Below, in pieces: positions 27,779-36,122 of a stretch of 64,000 nt of DNA; position 1 is the stretch's first letter, and each line of letters opens with the position of its first letter. Under the pieces are notes generated by a model. That model saw nothing but the letters and a program-made list of their open reading frames with translations, was not told the DNA's origin and did not search any database. The position numbers and the translations under genes are program-made. This DNA comes from SHVO01 sp050246995. GTDB taxonomy: Bacteria > Pseudomonadota > Alphaproteobacteria > Rhodospirillales > Rhodospirillaceae. The stretch spans positions 186,001-250,000 of the forward strand of contig JBFWVA010000004.1 in the NCBI GenBank assembly GCA_050246995.1. The letters run 5' to 3'.

Positions 27779-28513
27779 ATGCAAGAGCAAGCATTCGATG
27801 CGTATATGGTTGCACGGAACTTGGCGGATCGAACCCGAGCGACGCGCGTCAACGCGCTGCGAAGGATTGAGCGTGCGTATCAATGCGATCTCGATCAAGA
27901 GTTCGAGGCAGATAGTCTCGCCCGGCTGCTCGGGGAATTGAAGTACACGGCGGCGGACGGGCGCGCCCGCAGACCAAATCCTTCACGGATTGAGATTGAA
28001 CCTGATCGCGTACTGCCGCACCTGCGCTGGTACCGTAGTCACTTGATGGATTATGCGCGGTTTCGAGGTGGCGCGCCGATAGAAGATGATGCGGAGGTGG
28101 AATCGGCGACCACACCTGCGGGCGATGAAGAGTTGATCCAGGAATTCGTCGGAAGCACTTTTGCGCTAGAGCGCGATCTGCAGGCGGCACTACGGGCTAA
28201 TTTGCATCAATTAGAAACAGGGCTTGTTGTCGCTGATGGCGGACGAGAACGACAAGTAGGCGCCGGCTTCATCGATATTCTCGCGCGTGACGCCTCAGGA
28301 ACATTGACTGTAATCGAGCTGAAGTCGGAGACGGCTAAACCAGAAGCGCTCACTCAGATTCTCTCTTATATGGGATGTCTAGCGGAAGAGTCTGGGGAGC
28401 CGATCCGCGGCATTCTGGTTGCGGGGGATCACCACCCACGAATCCAGCATGCGGTGCGGGCAGTACCGAATGTGGCGCTGAAGAAATACCGCTTTCGATT
28501 TGAGTTTGAGTGA
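27779..28513 (+). CDS. NucS/DUF91-like nuclease domain protein
   Basis: A 244-residue protein with an unassigned helical N-terminus (FDAYMVARNLADRTRATRVN). Residues 120-235 have the signature of the NucS C-terminal nuclease: LERDLQAALRANLHQLETGL, then GAGFIDILARDASGTLTVIE, followed by LKSETAKPEALTQILSYMG. D166, E180 and K182 are the PD-(D/E)xK catalytic triad, with Q193 as the extra motif. NucS-type enzymes cut mismatched or branched DNA; here the N-terminal partner domain differs, so specificity is open. It lies 50 bp after hsdR on the same strand and may be a defence accessory; that link is contextual. Confidence 0.8.
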   Translation: MQEQAFDAYMVARNLADRTRATRVNALRRIERAYQCDLDQEFEADSLARLLGELKYTAADGRARRPNPSRIEIEPDRVLPHLRWYRSHLMDYARFRGGAPIEDDAEVESATTPAGDEELIQEFVGSTFALERDLQAALRANLHQLETGLVVADGGRERQVGAGFIDILARDASGTLTVIELKSETAKPEALTQILSYMGCLAEESGEPIRGILVAGDHHPRIQHAVRAVPNVALKKYRFRFEFE

Positions 28514-28607
28514 TTGAAATCGAGGCCCGAAGATCTGAGCCCGCTGGTTGCCCGCTGCGCGCGGGGGTAAACGTCGAATCCCTTCCCGGAGGGCGCGAGA
28601 GCACCTG

Positions 28608-29066
28608 ATGACAAGAGAAGAAGAGCCGATCCGCGCGGGCTATCCGCGCGTTGCGGAGGTTCAGGCCTGGCTGGAGAAAAATACGTATAAGCCGCCGCAG
28701 CCCTGCACTGTGACGCTGCATGGGTTCGAGGTGAACTGGGAGCGGATGCACGGGACGTTTTTGGCGTCATTCGGAGATGGGTCTGCGGCGCAGGCCTTCT
28801 CATTCTCAATGGGCGGCGCGGCCGGAGAGACGGAGATCTTCCTTCCGATGTTTCATTCGCCGCTGGGCGTGCCCGCGAGTTACCCGGCCATCGATCTCAA
28901 CGAAGATATGCGCGCGGACATCTTCGCAGCGGTACGCCGGTTATTTCCCAAGGTAATGGCGTTCGGCCTGGACCGGGTGTTGGACCGGGAGGCGCTGGCG
29001 GAGACGCGGCGGAGGATAGAGAGCGGTTCGTTCGCTGTGGATGTGGGCCGGGGACTGCGGCGCTGA
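28608..29066 (+). CDS. Hypothetical protein
   Basis: A 152-residue protein from ATG 28608 (MTREEEPIRAGYPRVAEVQA). I do not recognise a family. It is probably soluble, with alternating beta and alpha segments (TVTLHGFEVNWERMHGTFLA, FSFSMGGAAGETEIFLPMFH) and a helical Arg-rich end. No membrane segment or metal motif is seen. Codon use matches its neighbours. It sits in a row of orphan genes after the restriction operon. Confidence 0.6.
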   Translation: MTREEEPIRAGYPRVAEVQAWLEKNTYKPPQPCTVTLHGFEVNWERMHGTFLASFGDGSAAQAFSFSMGGAAGETEIFLPMFHSPLGVPASYPAIDLNEDMRADIFAAVRRLFPKVMAFGLDRVLDREALAETRRRIESGSFAVDVGRGLRR

Positions 29067-29090
29067 CCACGGAAAAACAACAGAAAAGGG

Positions 29091-29126
29091 AAACCCCTGG
29101 ATCCTGGGCTTCGCCCAGGATGACCG
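29091..29126. repeat. REP-like palindrome, copy A
   Basis: ATCCTGGGC (29101-29109) and GCCCAGGAT (29113-29121) form a 9-bp hairpin preceded by AACCCCTGG and followed by GACCG. The same pattern, with CCTGGAYCCTGGG on one side and CCCAGGRTGAC on the other, recurs at 30655, 48946 and 49037. Confidence 0.8.
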
Positions 29127-29182
29127 AAAACGTGAAAGCGATGGGTGCGCGCCTGGGTGGCGGCGACGGTAGCGAGCGGGCG

Positions 29183-29806
29183 CTAGCGGGATTCAACTGA
29201 GACGCCGCTTGCGCGCATGATTTCGAGAACGCGCGCGAAGGGAAGCGTGCCGGCGGCGTGCAGTTCGGCGGCAACCTGCGCGTGGGCGGAGGCGAGCGGA
29301 CCGGCGAGGCGGGCGCGGGCGGCCTCGGCCATAGCGAGAAACTCGTCGCGCAGATCCGTCTCCCACACTTCGGCGCCGTCCGCGTCATCCTCGATGCCGG
29401 GCGTTTCGAGGTAGGTCCGTCCCATGAGGCCAAACTTTTCCGTTAGCAGCCAAAGGGCGAAGGCTTCGGGCTCGTCAGGCAGGGGAAATTCGTCCGGGTA
29501 CGGCCAGTAATAACCCGGAGCGATGGACCCGCGGTCGCGCGCACGTTCATCGCCCGCGGCAAGTGCGAGAGCGCGCGGGGCGGCGTCGACGGTGACAAGC
29601 GCGTCGATGAAGGCGAGACGCGCGGCGCGCGAGGGCTCGCGCACGTAAGGGGCTTCGAACCACATATGGACGCGCGGACGCCAGGCGAGATAGCTGTGGC
29701 GGCCGACGGAAAGGAGCACGTCCGGCAGGGAGAAACCGAGGGCGGCGGCGGCGACGGCGTGTGCGGCTTCGTCCGCGGCCCTTGGTTGAGAGGGTTCTTC
29801 GCGCAT
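29183..29806 (-). CDS. Hypothetical protein with degenerate HExxH-like motif
   Basis: A 207-residue protein starting behind GAAAGGAAACC. Near the N-terminus it reads DEAAHAVAAAALGFSL, which copies the HEAGHAVVA helix of M41 (FtsH-type) zinc peptidases except that the first His is Asp. The rest (GSIAPGYYWPYPDEF, WLLTEKFGLMGRTYLE, an Ala-rich helical tail) is what small stand-alone members of this peptidase-like group look like. Without the first His it may not bind zinc. Function unknown. Confidence 0.6.
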   Translation of the reverse strand: MREEPSQPRAADEAAHAVAAAALGFSLPDVLLSVGRHSYLAWRPRVHMWFEAPYVREPSRAARLAFIDALVTVDAAPRALALAAGDERARDRGSIAPGYYWPYPDEFPLPDEPEAFALWLLTEKFGLMGRTYLETPGIEDDADGAEVWETDLRDEFLAMAEAARARLAGPLASAHAQVAAELHAAGTLPFARVLEIMRASGVSVESR

Positions 29807-29857
29807 TTTGGTTTCCTTTCGCCCTCCCCACCAGCAGGGGACCGGCGCGCGGCTGGC

Positions 29858-30292
29858 TCAACCCATCTCCGGCAGGTTCTTCACGGACCAGGCGTGGGCT
29901 TCGGCCTCCGTCTTGAAGGGACCCCAGGGCGGACAGCAGCGTGGGTCACAAAAGGGATAGATGTAATACCCGTCCGAGGGGACCGGCCCACCGCGGAAGT
30001 CTCCGCCCTCGCCGGCTTTCAAGAAGTGGATGTCGGGATCGCGGTAATAGTCTTCCACCATAAGTCCGGCGTTTGGGTCCGTGGGCGTGTCCTCGTAACC
30101 CACGCGTGTCAGGAATTCCTCGCAGATCGCGACCATGCGCACGTGCCGCACGATTTCGTTGCGGGTCAGGTCGGTCCAATCGTCGCCGGCGGCGGTGCGC
30201 ATGCGCACTTCGATGTCGCCGGCCCTCATGCGTTCGAGGACCACTTCCGCGTCGCGCATGAGGCCATGGATACGCAGGTGCTCAGTGGACAT
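29858..30292 (-). CDS. Hypothetical protein
   Basis: A 144-residue protein (MSTEHLRIHGLMRDAEVVLE). Family not recognised. A helical first half is followed by an aromatic and Pro-rich second half with CDPRCCPPWGPFKTEAEAHA, whose three clustered cysteines might bind a metal. It is co-directional with the DEAAH gene 51 bp downstream and could be in its operon. Confidence 0.6.
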   Translation of the reverse strand: MSTEHLRIHGLMRDAEVVLERMRAGDIEVRMRTAAGDDWTDLTRNEIVRHVRMVAICEEFLTRVGYEDTPTDPNAGLMVEDYYRDPDIHFLKAGEGGDFRGGPVPSDGYYIYPFCDPRCCPPWGPFKTEAEAHAWSVKNLPEMG

Positions 30293-30397
30293 GGCGGGTG
30301 GTCCGTGCAGGGGATGGGCGTGAAGCCGGGGCTCCGGCTCAGAATGACCGATTAAAAAAAACCGGCAATATCGAAAATGCGCCAGGCCCGGGTCCTG

Positions 30398-30559
30398 TCA
30401 CGAGCCGCGCAGGCGGCGGATCACCACCAGGACGCCGAGGGCGGCGAAGAACAGCGCCGCACAGACCAGCAGAAAAATGAGTACGCCTTCGAGCCCAAAA
30501 TTGCCGGCAACACCGAGGCCGATCATTTTAAAGAGAACGCCGACGACGTCGTCGAGCAT
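30398..30559 (-). CDS. Small membrane protein, 53 residues
   Basis: Starts MLDDVVGVLFKMIGLGVAGN, has one long hydrophobic helix (VLIFLLVCAALFFAALGVLV) and ends in a basic tail VIRRLRGS. A strong GGGAGGTG site precedes the ATG. Function unknown; the layout is that of a single-pass inner-membrane small protein. Confidence 0.65.
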   Translation of the reverse strand: MLDDVVGVLFKMIGLGVAGNFGLEGVLIFLLVCAALFFAALGVLVVIRRLRGS

Positions 30560-30936
30560 GAGGCACCTCCCTTAACAGCGTCATCATACACAATGACGTC
30601 GCCTCGGATTGCCCACTCAGGCGGCCGAGACCGGGGCGTTTATAAAACGGAAAACCCCTGGATCCTGGGCCGATCGGCCCACGATGACCAAAAGGGAAAA
30701 GCGGACCTAACCGGGGCGACGGACCTTGTACGACACGTGTTTGCTGACTCGGCTGCGGGTGAGCGGACCCGTCACTGGCCGGTCGAACCAACGTTTATCG
30801 CGAGGGTCTGGATGGGAGGGGGCTGCGCCCCCGTCGGCCTCTTGCCCACCTTCTACCCTAGGCGGGCGAAGGTGGGGACAGAGCGTCTCAATCCGTAAAC
30901 GGGCCGCAGAGCTGTCAAATAGGCTGCGGCCGCCGG
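30560..30936. other. Gap holding REP-like copy B
   Basis: About 375 bp without a supportable gene. At about 30655-30690 it contains a second REP-like element (CCCCTGGATCCTGGGC, a GGGCCGATCGGCCC core, then ACGATGACC) whose right arm is slightly diverged from copy A. Nothing else is recognisable. Confidence 0.55.
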
Positions 30937-31305
30937 TTACTTTTGAAGCGAGGCCATGGCTTTTTTGGCGAGAAGTTTCGCGCGCTCGGGACGCACGGAC
31001 TCGCTCGAGGAGCCGACCGCGACGAGCGGATTTTCGTTCAGGACCAGCACCCGCGCATAAAGGCCGGCGGCCTCTTCAGCGCGGCCGGACTTCTTCAGCA
31101 CGTAGGCAAGGTTCAGAAGCTTCATCGCGTCATTTGGGTCGGCCTGAAGACCGGCCCGCAATTCAGCTTCCGCCTGAGTCCAATTGCCGCCCGAGATCGC
31201 ACCAAGCGCGAGCCCCTCGCTCTCCACCACGTCGCCGTCCGCCATCGCGGGCGCGGCAGTCATCATCATCGCAGCGGCACTGCACAACAGGAAAACACGT
31301 TTCAT
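30937..31305 (-). CDS. Secreted TPR-repeat protein
   Basis: A 122-residue protein with a signal peptide (MKRVFLLCSAAAMMMTAAPA, cleaved near AMADG). It carries about one and a half TPR units (NWTQAEAELRAGLQADPNDA, then LLNLAYVLKKSGRAEEAAGL). It is probably periplasmic. It has its own upstream region with 11-bp-phased TCA repeats resembling a Pho box, suggesting induction at low phosphate. Confidence 0.75.
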   Translation of the reverse strand: MKRVFLLCSAAAMMMTAAPAMADGDVVESEGLALGAISGGNWTQAEAELRAGLQADPNDAMKLLNLAYVLKKSGRAEEAAGLYARVLVLNENPLVAVGSSSESVRPERAKLLAKKAMASLQK

Positions 31306-31376
31306 TTTTTTAAGTCCTCCACAAAAGACGAGAACTCAGTCTGCGCGCGCGGTCCCTGGGGTACAATTACTTTATG

Positions 31377-31404
31377 ATGACGTCAGTGTGAAATTTTCAT
31401 GACA
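31377..31404 (-). promoter_or_regulatory. Candidate Pho box upstream of the secreted TPR gene
   Basis: Read on the minus strand: TGTCAT, five bases, TTTCAC, five bases, CGTCAT. This gives three units at exact 11-bp spacing with A/T-rich gaps, the hallmark of PhoB binding sites. It lies 72 bp before the TPR gene's ATG. Confidence 0.6.
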
Positions 31405-31588
31405 TTTGTGACTGCTCCGGAGGGGCGCAAAAAGCCAACTTCCTCCGGTTTTTCAGGCCTCGGGCCTCGCTGCCGCGCGCGGACACGGATCACCGCCCAG
31501 CTGCGTGAAGTGTCATATTGGCGGCAGCGGTTTGACCTAGCGCAAACGCGCGCCTCGCGCGAAGCCTGGCCGCCGCCTCAAAAGACAA

Positions 31589-31620
31589 AGCGCCGGAGCG
31601 GTTCAAACCGCTCCGGCGCT
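31589..31620 (-). terminator. Rho-independent terminator after the TonB-dependent receptor
   Basis: AGCGCCGGAGCGGTT and its complement form a long GC-rich stem with a tiny loop. On the minus strand it is followed by TTTGTCTTTT. It lies 27 bp after the receptor stop. Confidence 0.85.
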
Positions 31621-31646
31621 TGGCCGTTTGACCGTTTGGTCTTCGG

Positions 31647-34283
31647 TTAGAACTTGGCCGTCAAACCGAGCGAGAAGGTGCGGCCAAGCTGGTAGGTGTT
31701 GGTGTTGAAGCGCTTGCCGTTCGATTCCTGGTACTCGCGCGAGTCAGCGCCGTTCAGGTTGCGGGCTTCAAACGAACCGGTGAACTCCAGATCGCGGATC
31801 GTGAAGGTCTGCCGGTAGACGAAATCCACGCGCAGGCCCGGATCCGAAATGAGGTTGGGAAGGCTGAGGCTGCTCGAGCGCGCCGAAATGCGCTTGCTGG
31901 TGTAGGTCACGAGGACGGTCGCCTGCGAGTCGTTGGCGTCATCCTCATAGCCGAACTGCACATTCGCCAGGTGATCCGACTGGCCCTGCATACGTTCACC
32001 GCCCAGAATATAGTCGCTCGCTTTCGGGGTGGAACGAATGCCGGTGGTGTTCAGGACGATGACATCATCGGCCTTAACGCTCAGCTTCGACTTCGTATAG
32101 GTGTAGTTAGCCGCAACCAGCCAGCGTTTGCTGTCGATCCACTCCGCTCCGGAGGTGAGGTCGAAGTAGATCTTACCTTCAGCTTCCGCGCCGAACAGGT
32201 TGGCGCGCGGAGCGTTGTAGAAGGTCTGTTGGAAAGCCCCGTCGGAGCCCAGCACGGCCAAGGCTTCGACCGGCTTGTCCAACCGCTTAAAGAAGCCGCC
32301 CAAGGTGAAGTACTGGCCGCGGTCGTAGTAATGCTCGTACCGGACGTCCGCGTTATAGATCTCGGTGTCTTCGAGATACGGGTTACCCGTGAGAATGCGG
32401 TCGGTTTCCGTGTCGCGGTAGCGTTGGGGCGCAAGTTCGCGGAACTGGGGCCGGCCGATGGTCTTCGACGCGCCGGCGCGCAGCTGCTGATCTTCGGCGA
32501 AGTTCCACGTCAGCGTGCCCGCGGGCAGGAAGTATCCGCGAGAGATCTTGCGCGAGAAGAGGAAGTTCTGAGGACGGAAAATATCAAAGGTCTGGATCGT
32601 TTCTTCCGCATATTCATAGCGCCCGCCGAGGCTTGCGCGTACGAGCGGAACGATTTCAGAATCGACCTGCACGTAACCGGCCCGAACATCCAGTTTCGCG
32701 TCATATCGCGCGGCGTCGCCGGTGAGAGACGTGCCGGTGATTTCACGGAAAGCGATGATGTCATCGTTGATATTGCGGTCGGACACGAGGTGATCGATGC
32801 GCTCGGTGCCGTAGCGGGCCGGATCCCAGTTGCGTCCTTGATCATAGGTGAAGTCGCGGCGTGACGACGTACGGTCGTTGTTCTGCCAGGCGCCGCCGGC
32901 CATCAGCTGAGCTTGACGCAGGAAGCTGACATCCAGGTCGTAGGTGAGATCGAGGTTGGCTGAAGCGGAATCTTCGGTCAGCGACGAGAACGACACGAGC
33001 TGATTGGCGCCGGAGAGAAGCGCCGAGCGCTTGCCATCGGCCCGCAGGCCATAACGGTAATAACGTTCGTACGGGGCGTCGCGATTGGTGCGGGAGAACG
33101 TGCCGCGCCAATCGACCTTGATCTCGCCCAGCGTGTGTTTACCCGACAGCTGATTGAAATAGAGGTCACGCTCGAACCATTCCGTATTATAGACGTTGAC
33201 GTTCGCGTTACCTTGCGACACCGGAGAGTTTTCCGTGATGCGCGCACGCTTGGAAGCGGAGCGGATCCATACGCCGGTATAGCGGACTTCGTTATCGTCG
33301 TTGAGCCACGACAAGCCGCCGAGACCGCTCCAACCCACGTCATTCTGCGTGGACCGGAATTTCGCATCGGTGGCAAGCACAAGGCCGCCAATATCGGGCA
33401 CCGTCGTCTGACGCACCCCGTCGCGCGTCAGCCAGCTGTTGCGGTAGTTCAGAACGCCAACAACGCCGAAGCTGCTGCTGTCGGAGGTGAACGTGTGGCC
33501 GCCGGCCAGATCCAGACTGCCGCTGGGCGAGGTCTTCGCCGACTGGATGAGGTTGAGCGGCGCATTGTTGAACGACCGCGCGATCCCTTTGACCTCTTCG
33601 GCGGTCAGGCTTCCGGTCGAGCCGGTGGCGACCACGGGACGGGTCATGGCGAGTTCCCTGATGCCCGCAGGCAGCTTACGCGCGCTGTCGTCGAAGCCCA
33701 GGAAATCAGTATCCGAACCGTAATAGATCAGGCCGCGCTTTCCGGTCGTCGCGGTGTCGGCGCCGAGGCCGATCCCGACATTAAAATATGACGAGTCGGG
33801 AATTCCGACCGTGTTGAGGTCGATCACGCCGCCGCCGAATTCGCCGGGGTAACGCGCGGAATAGGTTTTCTGAACCGTCGTGCTGGCGAGAATCGACGCC
33901 GGGAAAAGGTCGAGCGGCACTACGCGTTGGAGGGGCTCGGGGCTCGGAAGCGGCGAACCGTTCAGCAGCGCTTGGGAATAACGCTCACCCAAGCCGCGGA
34001 CGTACACAAAGCGCCCGCTGACCAGAGAAAGGCCGGTAACGCGGGTAAGCGCCGACGCGGCATTGTCATCACCCGATCGCTGCAAGTCTTCCGCCGTCAG
34101 GACGCTGACGACTTCCGGCGTATCGCGGATTTCATTGGGAATAAAGCGGCCCTGGACGATGATCTCTTCGGTGACATCGGCCGGTGCGGCGGCGGTTTGC
34201 GTCTGCGCGTAAAGGGGTTGCGCCGTGAACAGGGCGACGCCCCCGAGCAGCAGAGCTTTAAGTCTGCACGTGGTGACTTTCAT
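31647..34283 (-). CDS. TonB-dependent receptor, possibly Pho-regulated
   Basis: An 878-residue outer-membrane receptor with a signal peptide (LLLGGVALFTAQPLYAQ). TonB-box-like EEIIVQG follows near residue 40. The plug includes GDDNAASALTRVTGLSLVSG, FVYVRGLGERYSQALLNGSP and GEFGGGVIDLNTVGIPDSSY. The last is typical of receptors for larger or unusual substrates in alphaproteobacteria and sphingomonads rather than of siderophore receptors. The barrel ends in FSLGLTAKF with the terminal Phe. It lies downstream of a lipoprotein gene on the same strand, separated by a hairpin. Substrate unknown; a phosphorus-containing compound is suggested only by upstream Pho-like boxes. Confidence 0.9.
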   Translation of the reverse strand: MKVTTCRLKALLLGGVALFTAQPLYAQTQTAAAPADVTEEIIVQGRFIPNEIRDTPEVVSVLTAEDLQRSGDDNAASALTRVTGLSLVSGRFVYVRGLGERYSQALLNGSPLPSPEPLQRVVPLDLFPASILASTTVQKTYSARYPGEFGGGVIDLNTVGIPDSSYFNVGIGLGADTATTGKRGLIYYGSDTDFLGFDDSARKLPAGIRELAMTRPVVATGSTGSLTAEEVKGIARSFNNAPLNLIQSAKTSPSGSLDLAGGHTFTSDSSSFGVVGVLNYRNSWLTRDGVRQTTVPDIGGLVLATDAKFRSTQNDVGWSGLGGLSWLNDDNEVRYTGVWIRSASKRARITENSPVSQGNANVNVYNTEWFERDLYFNQLSGKHTLGEIKVDWRGTFSRTNRDAPYERYYRYGLRADGKRSALLSGANQLVSFSSLTEDSASANLDLTYDLDVSFLRQAQLMAGGAWQNNDRTSSRRDFTYDQGRNWDPARYGTERIDHLVSDRNINDDIIAFREITGTSLTGDAARYDAKLDVRAGYVQVDSEIVPLVRASLGGRYEYAEETIQTFDIFRPQNFLFSRKISRGYFLPAGTLTWNFAEDQQLRAGASKTIGRPQFRELAPQRYRDTETDRILTGNPYLEDTEIYNADVRYEHYYDRGQYFTLGGFFKRLDKPVEALAVLGSDGAFQQTFYNAPRANLFGAEAEGKIYFDLTSGAEWIDSKRWLVAANYTYTKSKLSVKADDVIVLNTTGIRSTPKASDYILGGERMQGQSDHLANVQFGYEDDANDSQATVLVTYTSKRISARSSSLSLPNLISDPGLRVDFVYRQTFTIRDLEFTGSFEARNLNGADSREYQESNGKRFNTNTYQLGRTFSLGLTAKF

Positions 34284-34320
34284 TGTGAGTCGGCCTTTTT
34301 AGAAAGTGAAAAATGCGGGG

Positions 34321-34350
34321 CCGGCGGCGAAGCGATCGCTTCGCCGCCGG
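34321..34350 (-). terminator. Perfect 30-nt palindrome between lipoprotein and receptor genes
   Basis: CCGGCGGCGAAGCGA and its exact reverse complement abut. On the minus strand the stem is followed by GCATTTTTCAC after a few bases. It may end part of the lipoprotein transcripts, or act as an intercistronic stabiliser that sets the ratio of lipoprotein to receptor. Confidence 0.65.
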
Positions 34351-34356
34351 ATGCAA

Positions 34357-35868
34357 TTAGCAAGCGGTGCCGCCTGCGAGGCCGCATGTCCAACCTACGT
34401 ACCAGTTGTCGCTCGTGCCGGAGACCGCACCGACATAGGCCACGTTCTGGAAGAACGAGGAGACGGACGTCGGGTTGGTCGCGACGCGCGCGCTTTCATT
34501 GCCGCCGTTGATGAACACCTGGCTGAAGGTCGGCGTATAGCCCGTGGCGGTGTTGTTGGTACCGGCGGTGAACACCTGCTGCGGGGCGTCGTTCTGATCA
34601 TTGTCGTTGGCGCGGTACGGACCGGCACCGCATGAGAAGGCGACAGAGCGGAAAGACGGCGCCGGGGGCGCCATCGTCGAGGCGCCGTCGATATCGAGGC
34701 AGGGGATGCTGGTATTGGCCGAGTAGACGACGCCATTCAGGAAGTCGTATCCCGTGCCCGAGTTCAGCACGATGCCCTGATGCTGACGAGAATCGAAGGC
34801 CGTGGTGGCGAGGCCCTGGCGGCAGACGAAGTTGGAGATCTTCGGCGAGGAGCGCAGGAGCGGCAGGCCGCTGGCCGTGGAACCACCGGTCGAGGCCTCG
34901 AAGCAGCGGCTTTCTTCGGTCGGATTGTCCGAGAAGATGATCGCGAACTGGATGGCGCCAGTGAACCCTTCGTCGGTGTCCATACCGTCGTCGTCATACT
35001 GGTCGAGAACCATGTGACGCGCGTTCACGGTGCCGCCGAAGAATTCGATAGCGTCGTCCGCGGAGAGGTGCACCTGGACGTAGTCGATGGTGGTGCCGGA
35101 CCCGACGCCACCGAAGGTGATGCCGTTCAACTCTTCGTTCGGCGCGACCTCGTAACCGGCTTCTTTCACCTGGACGTAGCGCAAGATGCCGCTGTTGTCG
35201 GTCGGCGCATTGCCGCCCCAGTTAATGGTCTGGATCGCTTCGAAACGGAATTCGCAGGCGGTCGGATTCGATGGGAAAGCCGTCACTGTGGTCGGGCAAC
35301 GATTGATCGGCGCGCGGCCGGCGATCACGAGACCGCCCCACTGACCGCTCAACTCGGAGCCGCCGTTCAAGTCGTTCAGGCTCGTGAAGATAATCGGCCG
35401 CGACGCGGTGCCGTCGGCGATAATACGCGACCCGCGGTTGACCACGAGGTATTCGGCGACTCCGCCGAAGATCGTGACGCCCGGCTCGACCGTCAGAACG
35501 CCCGACTGTGCGCCAGCGCGCGGCGCCTGGGCATCTGAGCCTTGGTCCTGGCCTACTTCCACCTTGCCGTCGATGCGGTAGGCGGTGCCGGGGCGATACG
35601 GGATGGTCAGGTTGCCAAGGACGGTACGCGGGATGCCGCAGGAGCGAAGGGTGTTGTTCGCGACGGTGCCGAGGTTGTTGAACCCGGTCGGACAGTCGGC
35701 GGAAGCGCCGCCACTGCCACCCGTGCCGCCGGTACCGCCCGTGCCGCCGGTGCCGCCGGAGGCGAACTGACCCTCTCCCGGGGACTCGATGTCATCAGCG
35801 TTGTTGCAGCCCGCAAGGGCCACGGCCAGCAGCGCCGTCAGCGCGATCGGTTTCAGAATGTTTCTCAT
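34357..35868 (-). CDS. Outer-membrane-type lipoprotein with beta-helix-like body
   Basis: A 503-residue lipoprotein. The ATG at 35868 gives a lipobox signal peptide (LTALLAVALAGC, Cys21 lipidated). A Gly-Thr linker (residues about 38-56) is encoded by tandem 9-bp repeats. The body has short turns and strands (VEPGVTIFGGVAEYLVVNRG, GGLVIAGRAPINRCP, NGITFGGVGSGTTIDYVQVH, DDAIEFFGGTVNARHMVLDQ) that look like a right-handed beta-helix, and many paired cysteines. It precedes the TonB-dependent receptor gene, so it is a likely surface partner that captures the substrate. A Pho-like box lies upstream. The specific ligand is unknown. Confidence 0.75.
   Translation of the reverse strand: MRNILKPIALTALLAVALAGCNNADDIESPGEGQFASGGTGGTGGTGGTGGSGGASADCPTGFNNLGTVANNTLRSCGIPRTVLGNLTIPYRPGTAYRIDGKVEVGQDQGSDAQAPRAGAQSGVLTVEPGVTIFGGVAEYLVVNRGSRIIADGTASRPIIFTSLNDLNGGSELSGQWGGLVIAGRAPINRCPTTVTAFPSNPTACEFRFEAIQTINWGGNAPTDNSGILRYVQVKEAGYEVAPNEELNGITFGGVGSGTTIDYVQVHLSADDAIEFFGGTVNARHMVLDQYDDDGMDTDEGFTGAIQFAIIFSDNPTEESRCFEASTGGSTASGLPLLRSSPKISNFVCRQGLATTAFDSRQHQGIVLNSGTGYDFLNGVVYSANTSIPCLDIDGASTMAPPAPSFRSVAFSCGAGPYRANDNDQNDAPQQVFTAGTNNTATGYTPTFSQVFINGGNESARVATNPTSVSSFFQNVAYVGAVSGTSDNWYVGWTCGLAGGTAC
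35717..35762. repeat. 9-bp tandem repeat coding for a Gly-Thr linker
   Basis: Units of the type CCGCCGGTG repeat five times and encode GGTGGTGGTGGTGG right after the lipid-anchor region of the lipoprotein. Copy number may vary in frame. Confidence 0.8.
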
Positions 35869-35965
35869 TGAATTGGTCCCCACGATAATGGTCAGAGGCG
35901 GAAAGGCGGTACTGGTTGCCGACCAGACCGGCCACAACCGAACGGCGGGACCCTAATCACGCAGT

Positions 35966-36005
35966 ATGACGGTTTACTTGGCGGTTTTTTGAAAGTGATG
36001 TGACA
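35966..36005 (-). promoter_or_regulatory. Candidate Pho box upstream of the lipoprotein/receptor pair
   Basis: Minus strand: TGTCAC, five bases, TTTCAA, five bases, CGCCAA in 11-bp phase, then CGTCAT one base out of phase. It resembles the 31377 site and lies about 100 bp before the lipoprotein ATG. Confidence 0.5.
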
Positions 36006-36122
36006 ATTGCCCGCACCTGCAGGCCGTTCAGCGCGCAAGCGCAACCTGTCCCCGCGGCGCCAAGCCGCGCGGTGGTGTGAAGCACAATCGGCGGCCGCGG
36101 CCGCCGATAAGGCCGATCCAAT

